From NCBI GenBank assembly GCA_963742925.1, contig CAVUNV010000008.1, forward strand, positions 1 through 64,000: 64,000 bases of DNA, written 5' to 3'. The stretch is from PALSA-612 sp963742925. Its GTDB lineage: Bacteria; Actinomycetota; Thermoleophilia; Gaiellales; Gaiellaceae. The position numbers were made by a program, and so were the translations under genes. Below, piece by piece: positions 38,226 to 45,544 of the stretch; position 1 is the first letter of the stretch; every line of letters starts with the position of its first letter. The notes beneath the pieces were generated by a model. The model was not told the DNA's origin and did not search any database. It saw only the letters and a list, made by a program, of their open reading frames with translations.

Positions 38226-38438
38226 ATGGCAACAGGAACCGTGAAATGGTTCAGTGACGAGAAGGGCTACGGCTTCGTGACGCCCGAGGACGGCAGCAAG
38301 GACGTGTTCGTCCACCACAGCAACATTGCTGGTGAGGGCTTCAAGACGCTCCCCGAGGGCGCGAAGGTCGAGTTCGAGCCCGCCCAGGGCGACAAGGGCC
38401 CCGAGGCGAGGAACGTCACGCTCGCAGCCTCCTCGTAA
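38226..38438 (+). CDS. cold-shock domain protein
   Basis: 70 residues, a single OB-fold CSD: MATGTVKWFSDEKGYGFVTP with RNP1 (KGYGFV), RNP2 (VFVHHS) and VEFEPAQGDKGPEARNVTLA. ATG 38226 follows a strong Shine-Dalgarno; a longer reading from 38175 is leader sequence. It binds single-stranded RNA and DNA and melts secondary structure at low temperature. Confidence 0.97.
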   Translation: MATGTVKWFSDEKGYGFVTPEDGSKDVFVHHSNIAGEGFKTLPEGAKVEFEPAQGDKGPEARNVTLAASS

Positions 38439-38454
38439 GAGGAAGCAGCAGTCT

Positions 38455-38496
38455 TCGCCGGCGCTCCGTCCCGGATTCGGGGCGGAGCGCCGGCGA
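38455..38496. terminator. strong bidirectional terminator
   Basis: A perfect 14-bp stem (38455-38468 with 38483-38496, arm TCGCCGGCGCTCCG) and 14-base loop lies between the cold-shock gene and the convergent glyoxalase-family gene. Confidence 0.8.
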
Positions 38497-38503
38497 TTCA
38501 TCG

Positions 38504-38896
38504 CTATTTGAGCTCTTGCGCGATCTCCCAGATGTGGCCGTCGGGATCGGTGAAGCTGGCGGTGCGCATTCCCCATTCCCGGTTCATCGGGCCGTTGAGC
38601 AGCTGCACTCCGCGCGCCGCCAGCTCCGCGCACGCCGCATCCGCATCGTCCACCCAGATGGTGAGCTGGAAGCCCGAGCCGGCATCCCGGCCGGCGACAG
38701 CCCCGGGATCGATGAGGTCGCGCGCCGCGGGAATCTCGAGCAGATTGACGATCGTGTTCTCGAACCTGAACGCCACGGAGCTCTCGTCCTCATAGATCAC
38801 CGGCAGGTCGAAGACGTCCTGGTAGAACGATTTCGACCGCTGCGCGTCCTCGACGAACAGCGTGATGGCGCCAACACTCTTCAGCGACACGCTCAT
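38504..38896 (-). CDS. glyoxalase/bleomycin-resistance (VOC) family protein
   Basis: 130 residues from ATG 38896, with GGAG eight bases upstream. The paired beta-alpha-beta-beta-beta modules are visible: VGAITLFVEDAQRSKSFYQD, VFDLPVIYEDESSVAFRFEN, then FQLTIWVDDADAACAELAAR and RTASFTDPDGHIWEIAQEL. Metal ligands would lie in the E of NLLEI and the H/E of the last strand (DGHIWEI). It may be a dioxygenase, lyase or antibiotic-binding protein. Confidence 0.9.
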   Translation of the reverse strand: MSVSLKSVGAITLFVEDAQRSKSFYQDVFDLPVIYEDESSVAFRFENTIVNLLEIPAARDLIDPGAVAGRDAGSGFQLTIWVDDADAACAELAARGVQLLNGPMNREWGMRTASFTDPDGHIWEIAQELK

Positions 38897-39093
38897 CCCC
38901 GTACTCCTTTCCGCCGATCGGAAGCGCTCACCGACCCAGCACTCGCGTGGCGACGTAGGTACGAACCGTTGCGTCGAGGGTCCCTTCTTCGATCGGCACG
39001 AGCGGAATCTACGTGTACCTGGCACGTCGTCCGCGGTCACCCACCCCGAAACAGGACTCTCACGTCGCGTCGCCCTGTGCTTTCCTTGATCCC

Positions 39094-39507
39094 ATGCAGA
39101 TCACGAGGAACAGCATCGAGACCGCGCCGGGGCCGAGTGACTGGTTCACCGGTGCCGTCTACATCGACACGGTCGCGACGCCGTCGAACGGGTCGCGCCT
39201 GAGCGCGAGCAGCGTCCACTTCACGCCCGGCGCACGCACCGCCTGGCATATCCACCCGAACGGCCAGACGATCTGGGTCACCGAGGGCATCGGCCTCGCG
39301 CAGCGTCGCGGCGCCCCGATCGAGGTCATCCGCCCCGGCGACCGGGTGTTCTTCGAGCCGGGCGAGGAGCACTGGCATGGTGCGATGCCAAACCGGTTCA
39401 TGACCCACATCGCGATGCTCGAGGTCGGCGATGACGGCAGTCCCGCAACCTGGGGTGACCACGTCACCGACGAGGAGTACGCGGCGGCGCCCTCCCAGGA
39501 GGCCTGA
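39094..39507 (+). CDS. cupin-domain protein
   Basis: 137 residues from ATG 39094. The cupin motifs are SVHFTPGARTAWHIHPNGQT (H-x-H) and RPGDRVFFEPGEEHWHGAMP (E..H). This is the small cupin often found beside carboxymuconolactone decarboxylase, aldo-keto reductase and short-chain dehydrogenase genes. It ends three bases before the dehydrogenase gene. Confidence 0.92.
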   Translation: MQITRNSIETAPGPSDWFTGAVYIDTVATPSNGSRLSASSVHFTPGARTAWHIHPNGQTIWVTEGIGLAQRRGAPIEVIRPGDRVFFEPGEEHWHGAMPNRFMTHIAMLEVGDDGSPATWGDHVTDEEYAAAPSQEA

Positions 39508-39510
39508 GTC

Positions 39511-40659
39511 ATGCGCGCAACTGTCATGTACGGCGCCGGCGACGTCCGCATCGAAACCGTCCCCGACGCCCGCCTGATCGAACCGACCGACGCCCTCGTC
39601 GTCGTCACCCGCGCCGCCATCTGCGGCAGCGATCTCTGGCCGTACAACTCGATGCAGCCGAGCGATACCGGACGTCGGATGGGGCACGAGTTCATCGGCG
39701 TCGTCGAGGCCGCCGGCGAGGACGTTCGTACCGTCAAGAAGGGCGACCTCGTGGTCGCGCCGTTCGTGTGGTCGGACGGAACCTGTGTCTTCTGCCGGGA
39801 AGGCCTGCACACCTCCTGCCTGCACGGAGGCAGATACGGCTTCGACGACGTCGACGGCGGCCAGGGCGAAGCGGTCCGGGTGCCTCAGGCGGACGGAACG
39901 CTCGTCGTCCTGCCTGTCGGCGAGGACGACGCGCTGATGCCCTCGCTGCTCACGCTCTCGGACGTGATGGCGACGGGCCACCACGCGGCCCTCGCCGCCC
40001 AGGTCGGGCCCGGGAAGACCGTGGCCGTCGTCGGCGACGGAGCGGTCGGCTTGTGCGGCGTGATCGCCGCCCGCCGCCTCGGCGCAGAGCGGATCGTCAT
40101 CCTCGGCCGCCATCCCGAACGGATCGCCCTGGCGAAGGAGTTCGGAGCAACGGACGTCGTCAGCGAGCGAGGCGACGAGGCGATCGAGCGCGTCCGCGAG
40201 CTGACGGACGGTGTGGGCGTCCACTGCGCCCTCGAGTGCGTCGGCTACGAACAGTCGACCGTCACAGCCCTGAGCATCGCCCGCCCCGGCGGCGCAGTCG
40301 GGCGCGTCGGCGTTCCGCAGGACGAGGCGATGCCCGCGTCGTTGCCCGCGTTCTTCAACAACGTCACCATCGCCGGAGGCCCGGGCGGCGAATCGGGCCT
40401 TCGTCGATCTGCTGCCGAGGTCGCGGAACGGAAGAAGGCGACACCTGCTCAGATCGCGCTCGCGTGGCTGCTGGCCCAGAAGCCCTGGATCGTTCCGATC
40501 CCCGGTACCACGAAGCTGGCGCGGGTGGACGAGAACATCGCAGCAGCGGACGTCGAGCTCACGTCCGACGATCTACGCGAGATCGACAACGCCGCCTCAC
40601 GGATCACGGCGCAGGGAGCCCGCTACCCGGAACACCGGGAGCGGATGACCGGTCGCTGA
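39511..40659 (+). CDS. chimeric protein: zinc alcohol dehydrogenase with aldo-keto reductase C-terminus
   Basis: 382 residues in one frame, from two unrelated folds. Residues 1 to about 288 are a medium-chain zinc alcohol dehydrogenase: ICGSDLWPY, MGHEFIGVVEAAGEDV, structural-zinc region CVFCREGLHTSC, NAD site VVGDGAVGLCGVIAARRLGA. At about FNNVTIAGGP (nucleotide about 40380) the family likeness stops. The last 90 residues are the end of an aldo-keto reductase: ATPAQIALAWLLAQKPWIVP, IPGTTKLARVDENIAAADVE, LTSDDLREIDNAASRI. The ADH lacks its own last 50-60 residues, and the AKR lacks its TIM-barrel front. An in-frame deletion joining neighbouring genes explains this best; activity is doubtful. 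Confidence 0.85.
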   Translation: MRATVMYGAGDVRIETVPDARLIEPTDALVVVTRAAICGSDLWPYNSMQPSDTGRRMGHEFIGVVEAAGEDVRTVKKGDLVVAPFVWSDGTCVFCREGLHTSCLHGGRYGFDDVDGGQGEAVRVPQADGTLVVLPVGEDDALMPSLLTLSDVMATGHHAALAAQVGPGKTVAVVGDGAVGLCGVIAARRLGAERIVILGRHPERIALAKEFGATDVVSERGDEAIERVRELTDGVGVHCALECVGYEQSTVTALSIARPGGAVGRVGVPQDEAMPASLPAFFNNVTIAGGPGGESGLRRSAAEVAERKKATPAQIALAWLLAQKPWIVPIPGTTKLARVDENIAAADVELTSDDLREIDNAASRITAQGARYPEHRERMTGR

Positions 40660-41813
40660 GAGAGGGGCGAGACGATCACGGTGCACGACCCGCTCGAGGC
40701 CGACGGTTCGTCGCAACCGGTCGAGAGCCCGGGAGAACGCTTCGTCGAGGGCGGCCGAGCGGCGGACGCCCGGCTCGAGGTGAAACGCCTTCACCGTCAG
40801 TGCTCCCTCGGCGCGGTCCGACTTCAGGTCCGCCCGGCCGACGATCCGGTCGCGCCAGAGGAAGGGAAGGACGTAGTAGCCGTAGCGGCGCTCGGGCGCT
40901 CGCTTGTAGATCTCGATGACATGGTCGAAGCCGAAGGCGCGTCGCACGAAGGGGCGGTCCCAGAGCAGGTTGTCGAACGGGAGAGAAGCACGGCAGCCGA
41001 GGGGCACGGAGAGTCGAGGGCCGAGCCGGCGGGAACGAGCACCGAAGCGCGGCCGTCCTCGACGGCGAGCCGCTCGAGGACGCCTGCGGCAACGAGCTCG
41101 TCCGCAGCCGGCTTGATCCGCGCTGCCCCACCGTGGAGGCGGAGCATGTGCCAGTGGTTCGCGACACCGGAATCTGTCAGCGCGCCTCGGGCGAGAACGG
41201 CGCGTCGGATCAGCTCGCGGAGCTGTGCCTCCCGATCGGGAACAGGCGCGTCGAGCACCTCACGCGGGAGCACACGCTCCGGGAGGTCGTACAGCCGTTG
41301 GAAGCCGTTGACACGGCCGGCGATCACGAGCTCGCCGAGGTCCCAGAGCGCCTCCAGCACCATCTTCGCCGGCTTCCAGTCGAACATGCCGGCTCCGCCG
41401 CGCCCCTCGAAGTCGCGCGCGGCGAGCGGCCCCCGCTCGCGGATCGCGGCGCGCACTTCTTCCGCCAGCTCCGGGTAGCGGCCGAGCGCCTCGCGCCGCC
41501 AGGCGTCGAGAACGTGCTCCGGTGTCATCCACGGGCGGTAGAGCGGCCAGTCCTCCACCGGGATGAGGCAGGCCAGGTGCCCCCAGAACTCGAACACACG
41601 GCCTTCGGCGAGGAGCCGGGAGACCGTCTCACGCGGGTACGCACCGACGCGCGATCCGAGCACGATGCGATGGCTTCGCTCGACCGCCGTGATCGGGTCG
41701 AGCTGGACACACGACAGCGCGCGGATCGCCTCCTCGACCTCCCTGCCGCTGCCACGACGGGAACGGGTCGCGTAGCCCTGCGCGCCGATCACGAGGCGTC
41801 GCAGGGCGGTCAT
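40597..41813 (-). CDS. YcaQ-type winged-helix protein (one-base frameshift)
   Basis: Member of the HTH_42/YcaQ family, related to DNA interstrand-crosslink glycosylases (AlkX/AlkZ). From ATG 41813 it reads MTALRRLVIGAQGYATRSRR, then FWGHLACLIPVEDWPLYRPW, a Q-containing catalytic loop CVQLDPITAVERSHRIVLGS, and DWKPAKMVLEALWDLGELVI. The frame breaks in a GGG run (40979-40981). Adding one base joins SAAVLLS to PFDNLLWDRPFVRRAFGFD, then ALKRAPERRYGYYVLPFLW-type sequence to the stop at 40597. Corrected length is 405 residues. It overlaps the convergent dehydrogenase chimera by 63 bases, so a second defect near the end is possible. Confidence 0.82.
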
Positions 41814-41934
41814 CGAGATCGTGCGCACGGTCGCTCAACCTATCGAGCACCTGATCAGGTTCGTTCCGGCTCGCTGTCGGTGGGTAGGTTTACCGTCGGT
41901 TGCCCCAGGAGCCCAGCGCGAGCAAGGAGAGACC

Positions 41935-42495
41935 ATGACCACACTCGAGAACCGGCCGAACACCGCACTCCTCGTCGTCGACGTGCAGAACGGCGTCGTC
42001 GAGGGGGCTCACGACCGCGACGCGGTCGTTGCGAACGTCGGCAGCCTCGTCGAGAAGGCGCGGCAGGAACAGGTCCCCGTCGTCTGGGTCCAGCACTCCG
42101 ACGAGGGGCTCGCGAGGGGGAGCGACGACTGGCGGATCGTCCCCGAGCTGACTCCGGGCGACGCCGAGCCGCTCGTCGAGAAGAGCTACGGCGACTCCTT
42201 CGAGGACACCACCCTCGAGACCGTGCTGTCGGGCCTCGGTGTCGGGCGACTCGTCGTCGTCGGCGCCCAGACCGATGCGTGCGTCCGCTCGACGCTCCAC
42301 GGCGCGCTCGTCCGGGGGTACGACGCGACCCTGGTCAGCGACGCCCACACGACGGAGGACCAGACGGCATGGGGGGCGCCGCCCCCGGACCAGGTCATCG
42401 CGCACACGAACCTGTACTGGAAATACCACACGGCGCCGGGACGGACGGCCGGGACGGTCGAGACCAAGGACGTCGACTTCGCCGGCACGTCCTGA
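41935..42495 (+). CDS. isochorismatase-family cysteine hydrolase
   Basis: 186 residues from ATG 41935 after AAGGAGAG. Catalytic triad: Asp in ALLVVDVQNGVV, Lys in LVEKSYGDSF, Cys in VVVGAQTDACVRSTLHGAL, with the cis-peptide preceding the last. The segment VSDAHTTED and a WxxH-type end (NLYWKYHTAPG) match the isochorismatase/nicotinamidase-like group. The amide or ester substrate is unknown. Confidence 0.93.
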   Translation: MTTLENRPNTALLVVDVQNGVVEGAHDRDAVVANVGSLVEKARQEQVPVVWVQHSDEGLARGSDDWRIVPELTPGDAEPLVEKSYGDSFEDTTLETVLSGLGVGRLVVVGAQTDACVRSTLHGALVRGYDATLVSDAHTTEDQTAWGAPPPDQVIAHTNLYWKYHTAPGRTAGTVETKDVDFAGTS

Positions 42496-42510
42496 TTGCC
42501 GGGTCAGGAC
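42489..42510. terminator. short convergent terminator
   Basis: GTCCTGA (42489-42495) pairs perfectly with TCAGGAC (42504-42510), loop of eight bases. Both arms contain the stop codons of the two convergent genes. The stem is short, so the call is tentative. Confidence 0.4.
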
Positions 42511-43166
42511 AGCGCGCGCTCGAGGGCAGCGCGGTCAGTCGGCCGCCCGTGAGCCGGGAGCACGAATTCGACCGGCAGCGCGAGCAGCGGCTGTAATCCC
42601 TCGGCGATCTGCTCGTGCGTCACGCCCTGACGCAGCCACTCGCGCGGCATCTCGAAGCCACGACCGAAATCGGCGAGCGTGTCCCCGGCGACGACGGCAC
42701 GGCGGGCCTCGATCCAGAGGACGAGGTCGTTGTGCTCCCTCCCGGGAAACGCCTCGATCCCGACCGGCAGCCGATCCCCGGCGGAGAACAGGTGCGCCTC
42801 GGCGGTGTCCCCGCTCAACAGCCAGGCGAGGTCGGGGCTGCCGCCGGCGGCCTGCTCGGCAGTGACACCGTACTTCTGCATGAGATCCTCTTGAGTGTCG
42901 GGTGGGGGCGTGAAGACGGACGCGCCCAGCCGCTCGACCAGGCTCCGAGTGTCGCGCTCGTGCCATGGCGCGGTGAGCACGATCACCGGCTCGCGGTCGG
43001 CTGCGAGCTCCTCGATCTCGGGCGGCACCGCCAGCGGGTCGAAGAGCAGCAGCCGCTCGCCGTCGTCGACCGCGTATGACGACACCTCCGGTCGCCAGTG
43101 CTCGCTCGGCGTCCAGTCCGGATGCCGCGCCTCCCAGTGCCACAGACCAGGCTGAAGCTCGCGCAC
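42504..43166 (-). CDS. metallo-beta-lactamase-fold protein with degenerate metal motif
   Basis: 220 residues. Strand and loop pattern of the MBL fold: SSYAVDDGERLLLFDPLAVP, VLTAPWHERDTRSLVERLGA (HxxxD in place of HxHxDH), RRAVVAGDTLADFG and VEFVLPAHGRP. The incomplete first motif suggests one or no bound metal. Reads as a stand-alone hydrolase of unknown substrate. Confidence 0.82.
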   Translation of the reverse strand: MRELQPGLWHWEARHPDWTPSEHWRPEVSSYAVDDGERLLLFDPLAVPPEIEELAADREPVIVLTAPWHERDTRSLVERLGASVFTPPPDTQEDLMQKYGVTAEQAAGGSPDLAWLLSGDTAEAHLFSAGDRLPVGIEAFPGREHNDLVLWIEARRAVVAGDTLADFGRGFEMPREWLRQGVTHEQIAEGLQPLLALPVEFVLPAHGRPTDRAALERALS

Positions 43167-43223
43167 GGCGGCATGCTAGTCGCATCGCCGACGGCGCAGC
43201 ATGCGGCGCCGGCAAATAGACGT

Positions 43224-43634
43224 CTAGGCGCTGCTTGATGTATTCAGGGCAACGGCGGAGCGAACGAGAGCCTCGAGAGCCTTCTCGTCGATCTTGTCGC
43301 CTTCGTGAAAGTCGATGGCGCGCCTGACGTTGCCTTCCAGGCTCGAGTTGAACAGGCCCGAAGGGTCTTTCAGCGACGCGCCCTTGGCGAAGGTCATCTT
43401 CACCACGCTCTTGTAGGTCTCGCCCGTGCAGATGATCCCATCGTGAGACCACACAGGAGTCCCCGGGCTCGTCGCCTTCGCCCACTTCCACTCCTCGACC
43501 ACCTCGGGGTCGGCTTGCTTGACGAGAGCACGGAGCCGGGAGAGCATCTCACCCCGCCAGTCGCCCAGCTCCCGGATCCTCGCGTCTATGAGCTCAGACG
43601 GTGACCCGGGCTCTTGAGGAGTGCTCTTCTTCAC
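43224..43634 (-). CDS. DUF1801 (YdhG-like) protein
   Basis: 136 residues from GTG 43634; ATG 43655 would add seven residues. DUF1801 features: ELGDWRGEMLSRLRALVKQA, EVVEEWKWAKATSPGTPVWS, GIICTGETYKSVVKMTFAKG and a C-terminal helix (GDKIDEKALEALVRSAVAL). YdhG-like proteins have been linked to iron-chaperone-like roles without firm proof. Single gene. Confidence 0.88.
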   Translation of the reverse strand: MKKSTPQEPGSPSELIDARIRELGDWRGEMLSRLRALVKQADPEVVEEWKWAKATSPGTPVWSHDGIICTGETYKSVVKMTFAKGASLKDPSGLFNSSLEGNVRRAIDFHEGDKIDEKALEALVRSAVALNTSSSA

Positions 43635-43691
43635 GACATCGCTCTCATACCACATCGATTCGATTCGTACGCCTTCCGCCGGCGCGGTCCG

Positions 43692-44090
43692 CTACGGCTC
43701 GAGCGCATCGATCGTCGCCGTCTGGACGAGGCCGGAGACCGCCCGCGCCAGACTCTCGTCCGACGTGACGAAGACGTCCGCCTGCAGCCTCGTCAGCGCC
43801 ACGTATTCGGCGTCGTACGTTGTCTCCCACCCCAGCTGGTCTGCGACCTTCCACGCCTGCCGCTGAAGCACCTTGTCTCCGAGGAAGCGAACCTTCAGCG
43901 AGTTGATCCGTGTCACCCGCTCGATCCCCTCGGCGGCCGAGATCTCACCGCGGCGCGCTGCCTCGTACAACGCCGAGAGCGCCTGCGAACGAACGAGCGT
44001 CGGCGCGACGAGCTGGTGCTCAGCGGCGACCTCGATCTCGCCGGCGGCGATCCGGAGCAGCGTCTGGCAGTCGACGACGAACCGCGTCAT
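43692..44090 (-). CDS. PIN-domain protein (VapC-like), no antitoxin seen
   Basis: 132 residues. PIN acidic residues fit RFVVDCQTLLRI (Asp), SQALSALYEAARRG (Glu replacing the second acidic site), TTYDAEYVALTRLQADVFVT and TSDESLARAV. This suggests a ribonuclease like VapC. No short antitoxin gene lies within the 107 bases upstream or the 57 bases downstream, so it is an orphan or regulated elsewhere. It is next to a tRNA gene. Confidence 0.75.
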   Translation of the reverse strand: MTRFVVDCQTLLRIAAGEIEVAAEHQLVAPTLVRSQALSALYEAARRGEISAAEGIERVTRINSLKVRFLGDKVLQRQAWKVADQLGWETTYDAEYVALTRLQADVFVTSDESLARAVSGLVQTATIDALEP

Positions 44091-44172
44091 GCCGCGGACG
44101 CTACACGCTCGATGACGATGTCTCGATTTGCAGGACGAACGTCGCTCGGATTGAGAGCCGGTGGCTATAACA

Positions 44173-44191
44173 CGTTGTCAAAGCGACAACG
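44173..44191 (-). terminator. terminator after tRNA-Val
   Basis: A perfect 7-bp stem (CGTTGTC with GACAACG) and five-base loop lies six bases past the tRNA 3' end, followed on the transcript strand by TGTTATAG. Confidence 0.6.
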
Positions 44192-44196
44192 AGATA

Positions 44197-44269
44197 TGGG
44201 CGGTACTGGGCTCGAACCAGTGACCCCCAGCTTGTCGAGCTGGTGCTCTCCCAACTGAGCTAACCGCCC
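44197..44269 (-). tRNA. tRNA-Val (GAC)
   Basis: The cloverleaf folds fully: acceptor GGGCGGT with ACCGCCC, D stem GCTC/GAGC, anticodon stem CCAGC/GCTGG with loop TCGACAA, T arm ACTGG-TTCGAGC-CCAGT, discriminator A. No CCA is encoded. The anticodon by loop position is GAC, reading Val codons. Position 33 is C, whereas elongator tRNAs nearly always have U33; if the sequence is right this is odd. Confidence 0.95.
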
Positions 44270-44333
44270 CGGCCCGGGCATTCTACCGTCGCTCTCCGCG
44301 GGCGCGGACGGCGGCGGCCGGGCTCGACGCCGG

Positions 44334-45534
44334 TCAGAATCCGAGCGGAGCGCCCAGCTCGATCCTGATCGGGCCGGGCTCGCCGAGGTAGGCGATCCTG
44401 AACTTCGCCCCCGCCTTCTGCGCGTCAGCAAGGAACTTGTCCAGCCGCGCGTGCAGGCTGCCCTCGCCGTCGTGGTTCGTGAGGTGGAGGACGAACTCGT
44501 CCTTGCCTCGCGCCGTGGCGATCATCTCCAGCGTGTCCTGATCCGGATTCCCGTACTTGCCGTTGGCGGAGATGACGTAGTGGTCGGCGGTGATCTGCTG
44601 GAAGAAGCTCACCGCGAGATCCCTGTCGCTTCCGTGGTGCGGGACCTTGAGCACGTCGACGTGGAGCTTCCCCCCGTCGAGCAGCTTGGCTGCCTGAAGC
44701 CCGGCGATGATGAGATCGCCGCGGGCGTCCCCGGTCAGCAGCATCCGCTTGCCGTCCAGCTCGACGAGGATGACGATGCTGGAGAGGTTGGGGACCGACA
44801 CGTCCACGAAGGCCGCGACGGCGGCCGCCTGCTTCTCCGGAGTGGCGTGCTTCTTCTTCTTGATCTCCTTGTCCCATTCGGCCTGAAGCGCCTCCAGCTG
44901 ATCCTTGAGCGGGCCGACGATCGTCGCCTTCAGGCCGTTCCCCATGTCAGCGTGCACCGGCGCGAGGAACAGCTTCCTGTCGTCGTCGACGAGGCAGCCG
45001 AGGCGCGCGGCATCCTGCCGCAGCTGATCGCCCTGGCCCACACTCGCGAGGATGAGCGCGCTCTCGACCGACATCCCCTTGGGCCTGGCCCCGTGCCTCA
45101 GGGCGCTCAGCGGGTCGGCGCCGGCGAGGCCGACGCCGCCACCGGACGCGAGCGAGGCCGTGACCGCCGCGGTCGCGATCGACTTCACCTCGTCGTCGCC
45201 GACGATGTCGTCGAACGCGTTGTGCCAGAGGTTCGTGATCTTGTAAGGCGGAGCACCGGGCTTGTCGCAGCGCCTGCACGAGCTCCTTGGTCAGGTCCGT
45301 GATGCCGTGGATGTGGTCGTCGTCGATGTGGCTGACGATGACGTAGTCGATCGTGAGCGTGCCGTTGGGCGTCCGGTGGGCCCGGATCTCCTCGAGCCGG
45401 GGCCGGACGCTGCCGCGGTAGATGCCCGGCGGCCCAGCGTCGATGACGGCGAGCTTGGTGGAGCCGGGAGGCCCGTAGTGGAGCATCAGCGCGTCTCCGT
45501 GCGCTGCCTGGAGTGCCTCCAGCGTGAAGATCAT
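44334..45534 (-). CDS. ComEC-like metallo-beta-lactamase-fold hydrolase (one-base frameshift)
   Basis: Stand-alone MBL-fold protein from ATG 45534, with GAGGAGGAG just upstream. First metal motif VIVSHIDDDHIHGITDL (H69, D71-73, H74), then, past the break, MLLTGDARGDLI and VLKVPHHGSDRD, as in the ComEC/Rec2 hydrolase group. The frame breaks near 45263-45268: one base less joins VQALR to KPGAPPYKITNLWHNAFDD. Corrected length is 399 residues; no signal peptide, so cytoplasmic. It begins ten bases after the subtilisin stop, an operon of two. Possible targets are nucleic acid or nucleotide. Confidence 0.85.
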
Positions 45535-45544
45535 CGTCTCCTCC

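Noticed and set aside
44165..44431. 88-residue minus-strand protein over the tRNA
   Set aside because: It reads through tRNA-Val and its terminator; no conserved feature.
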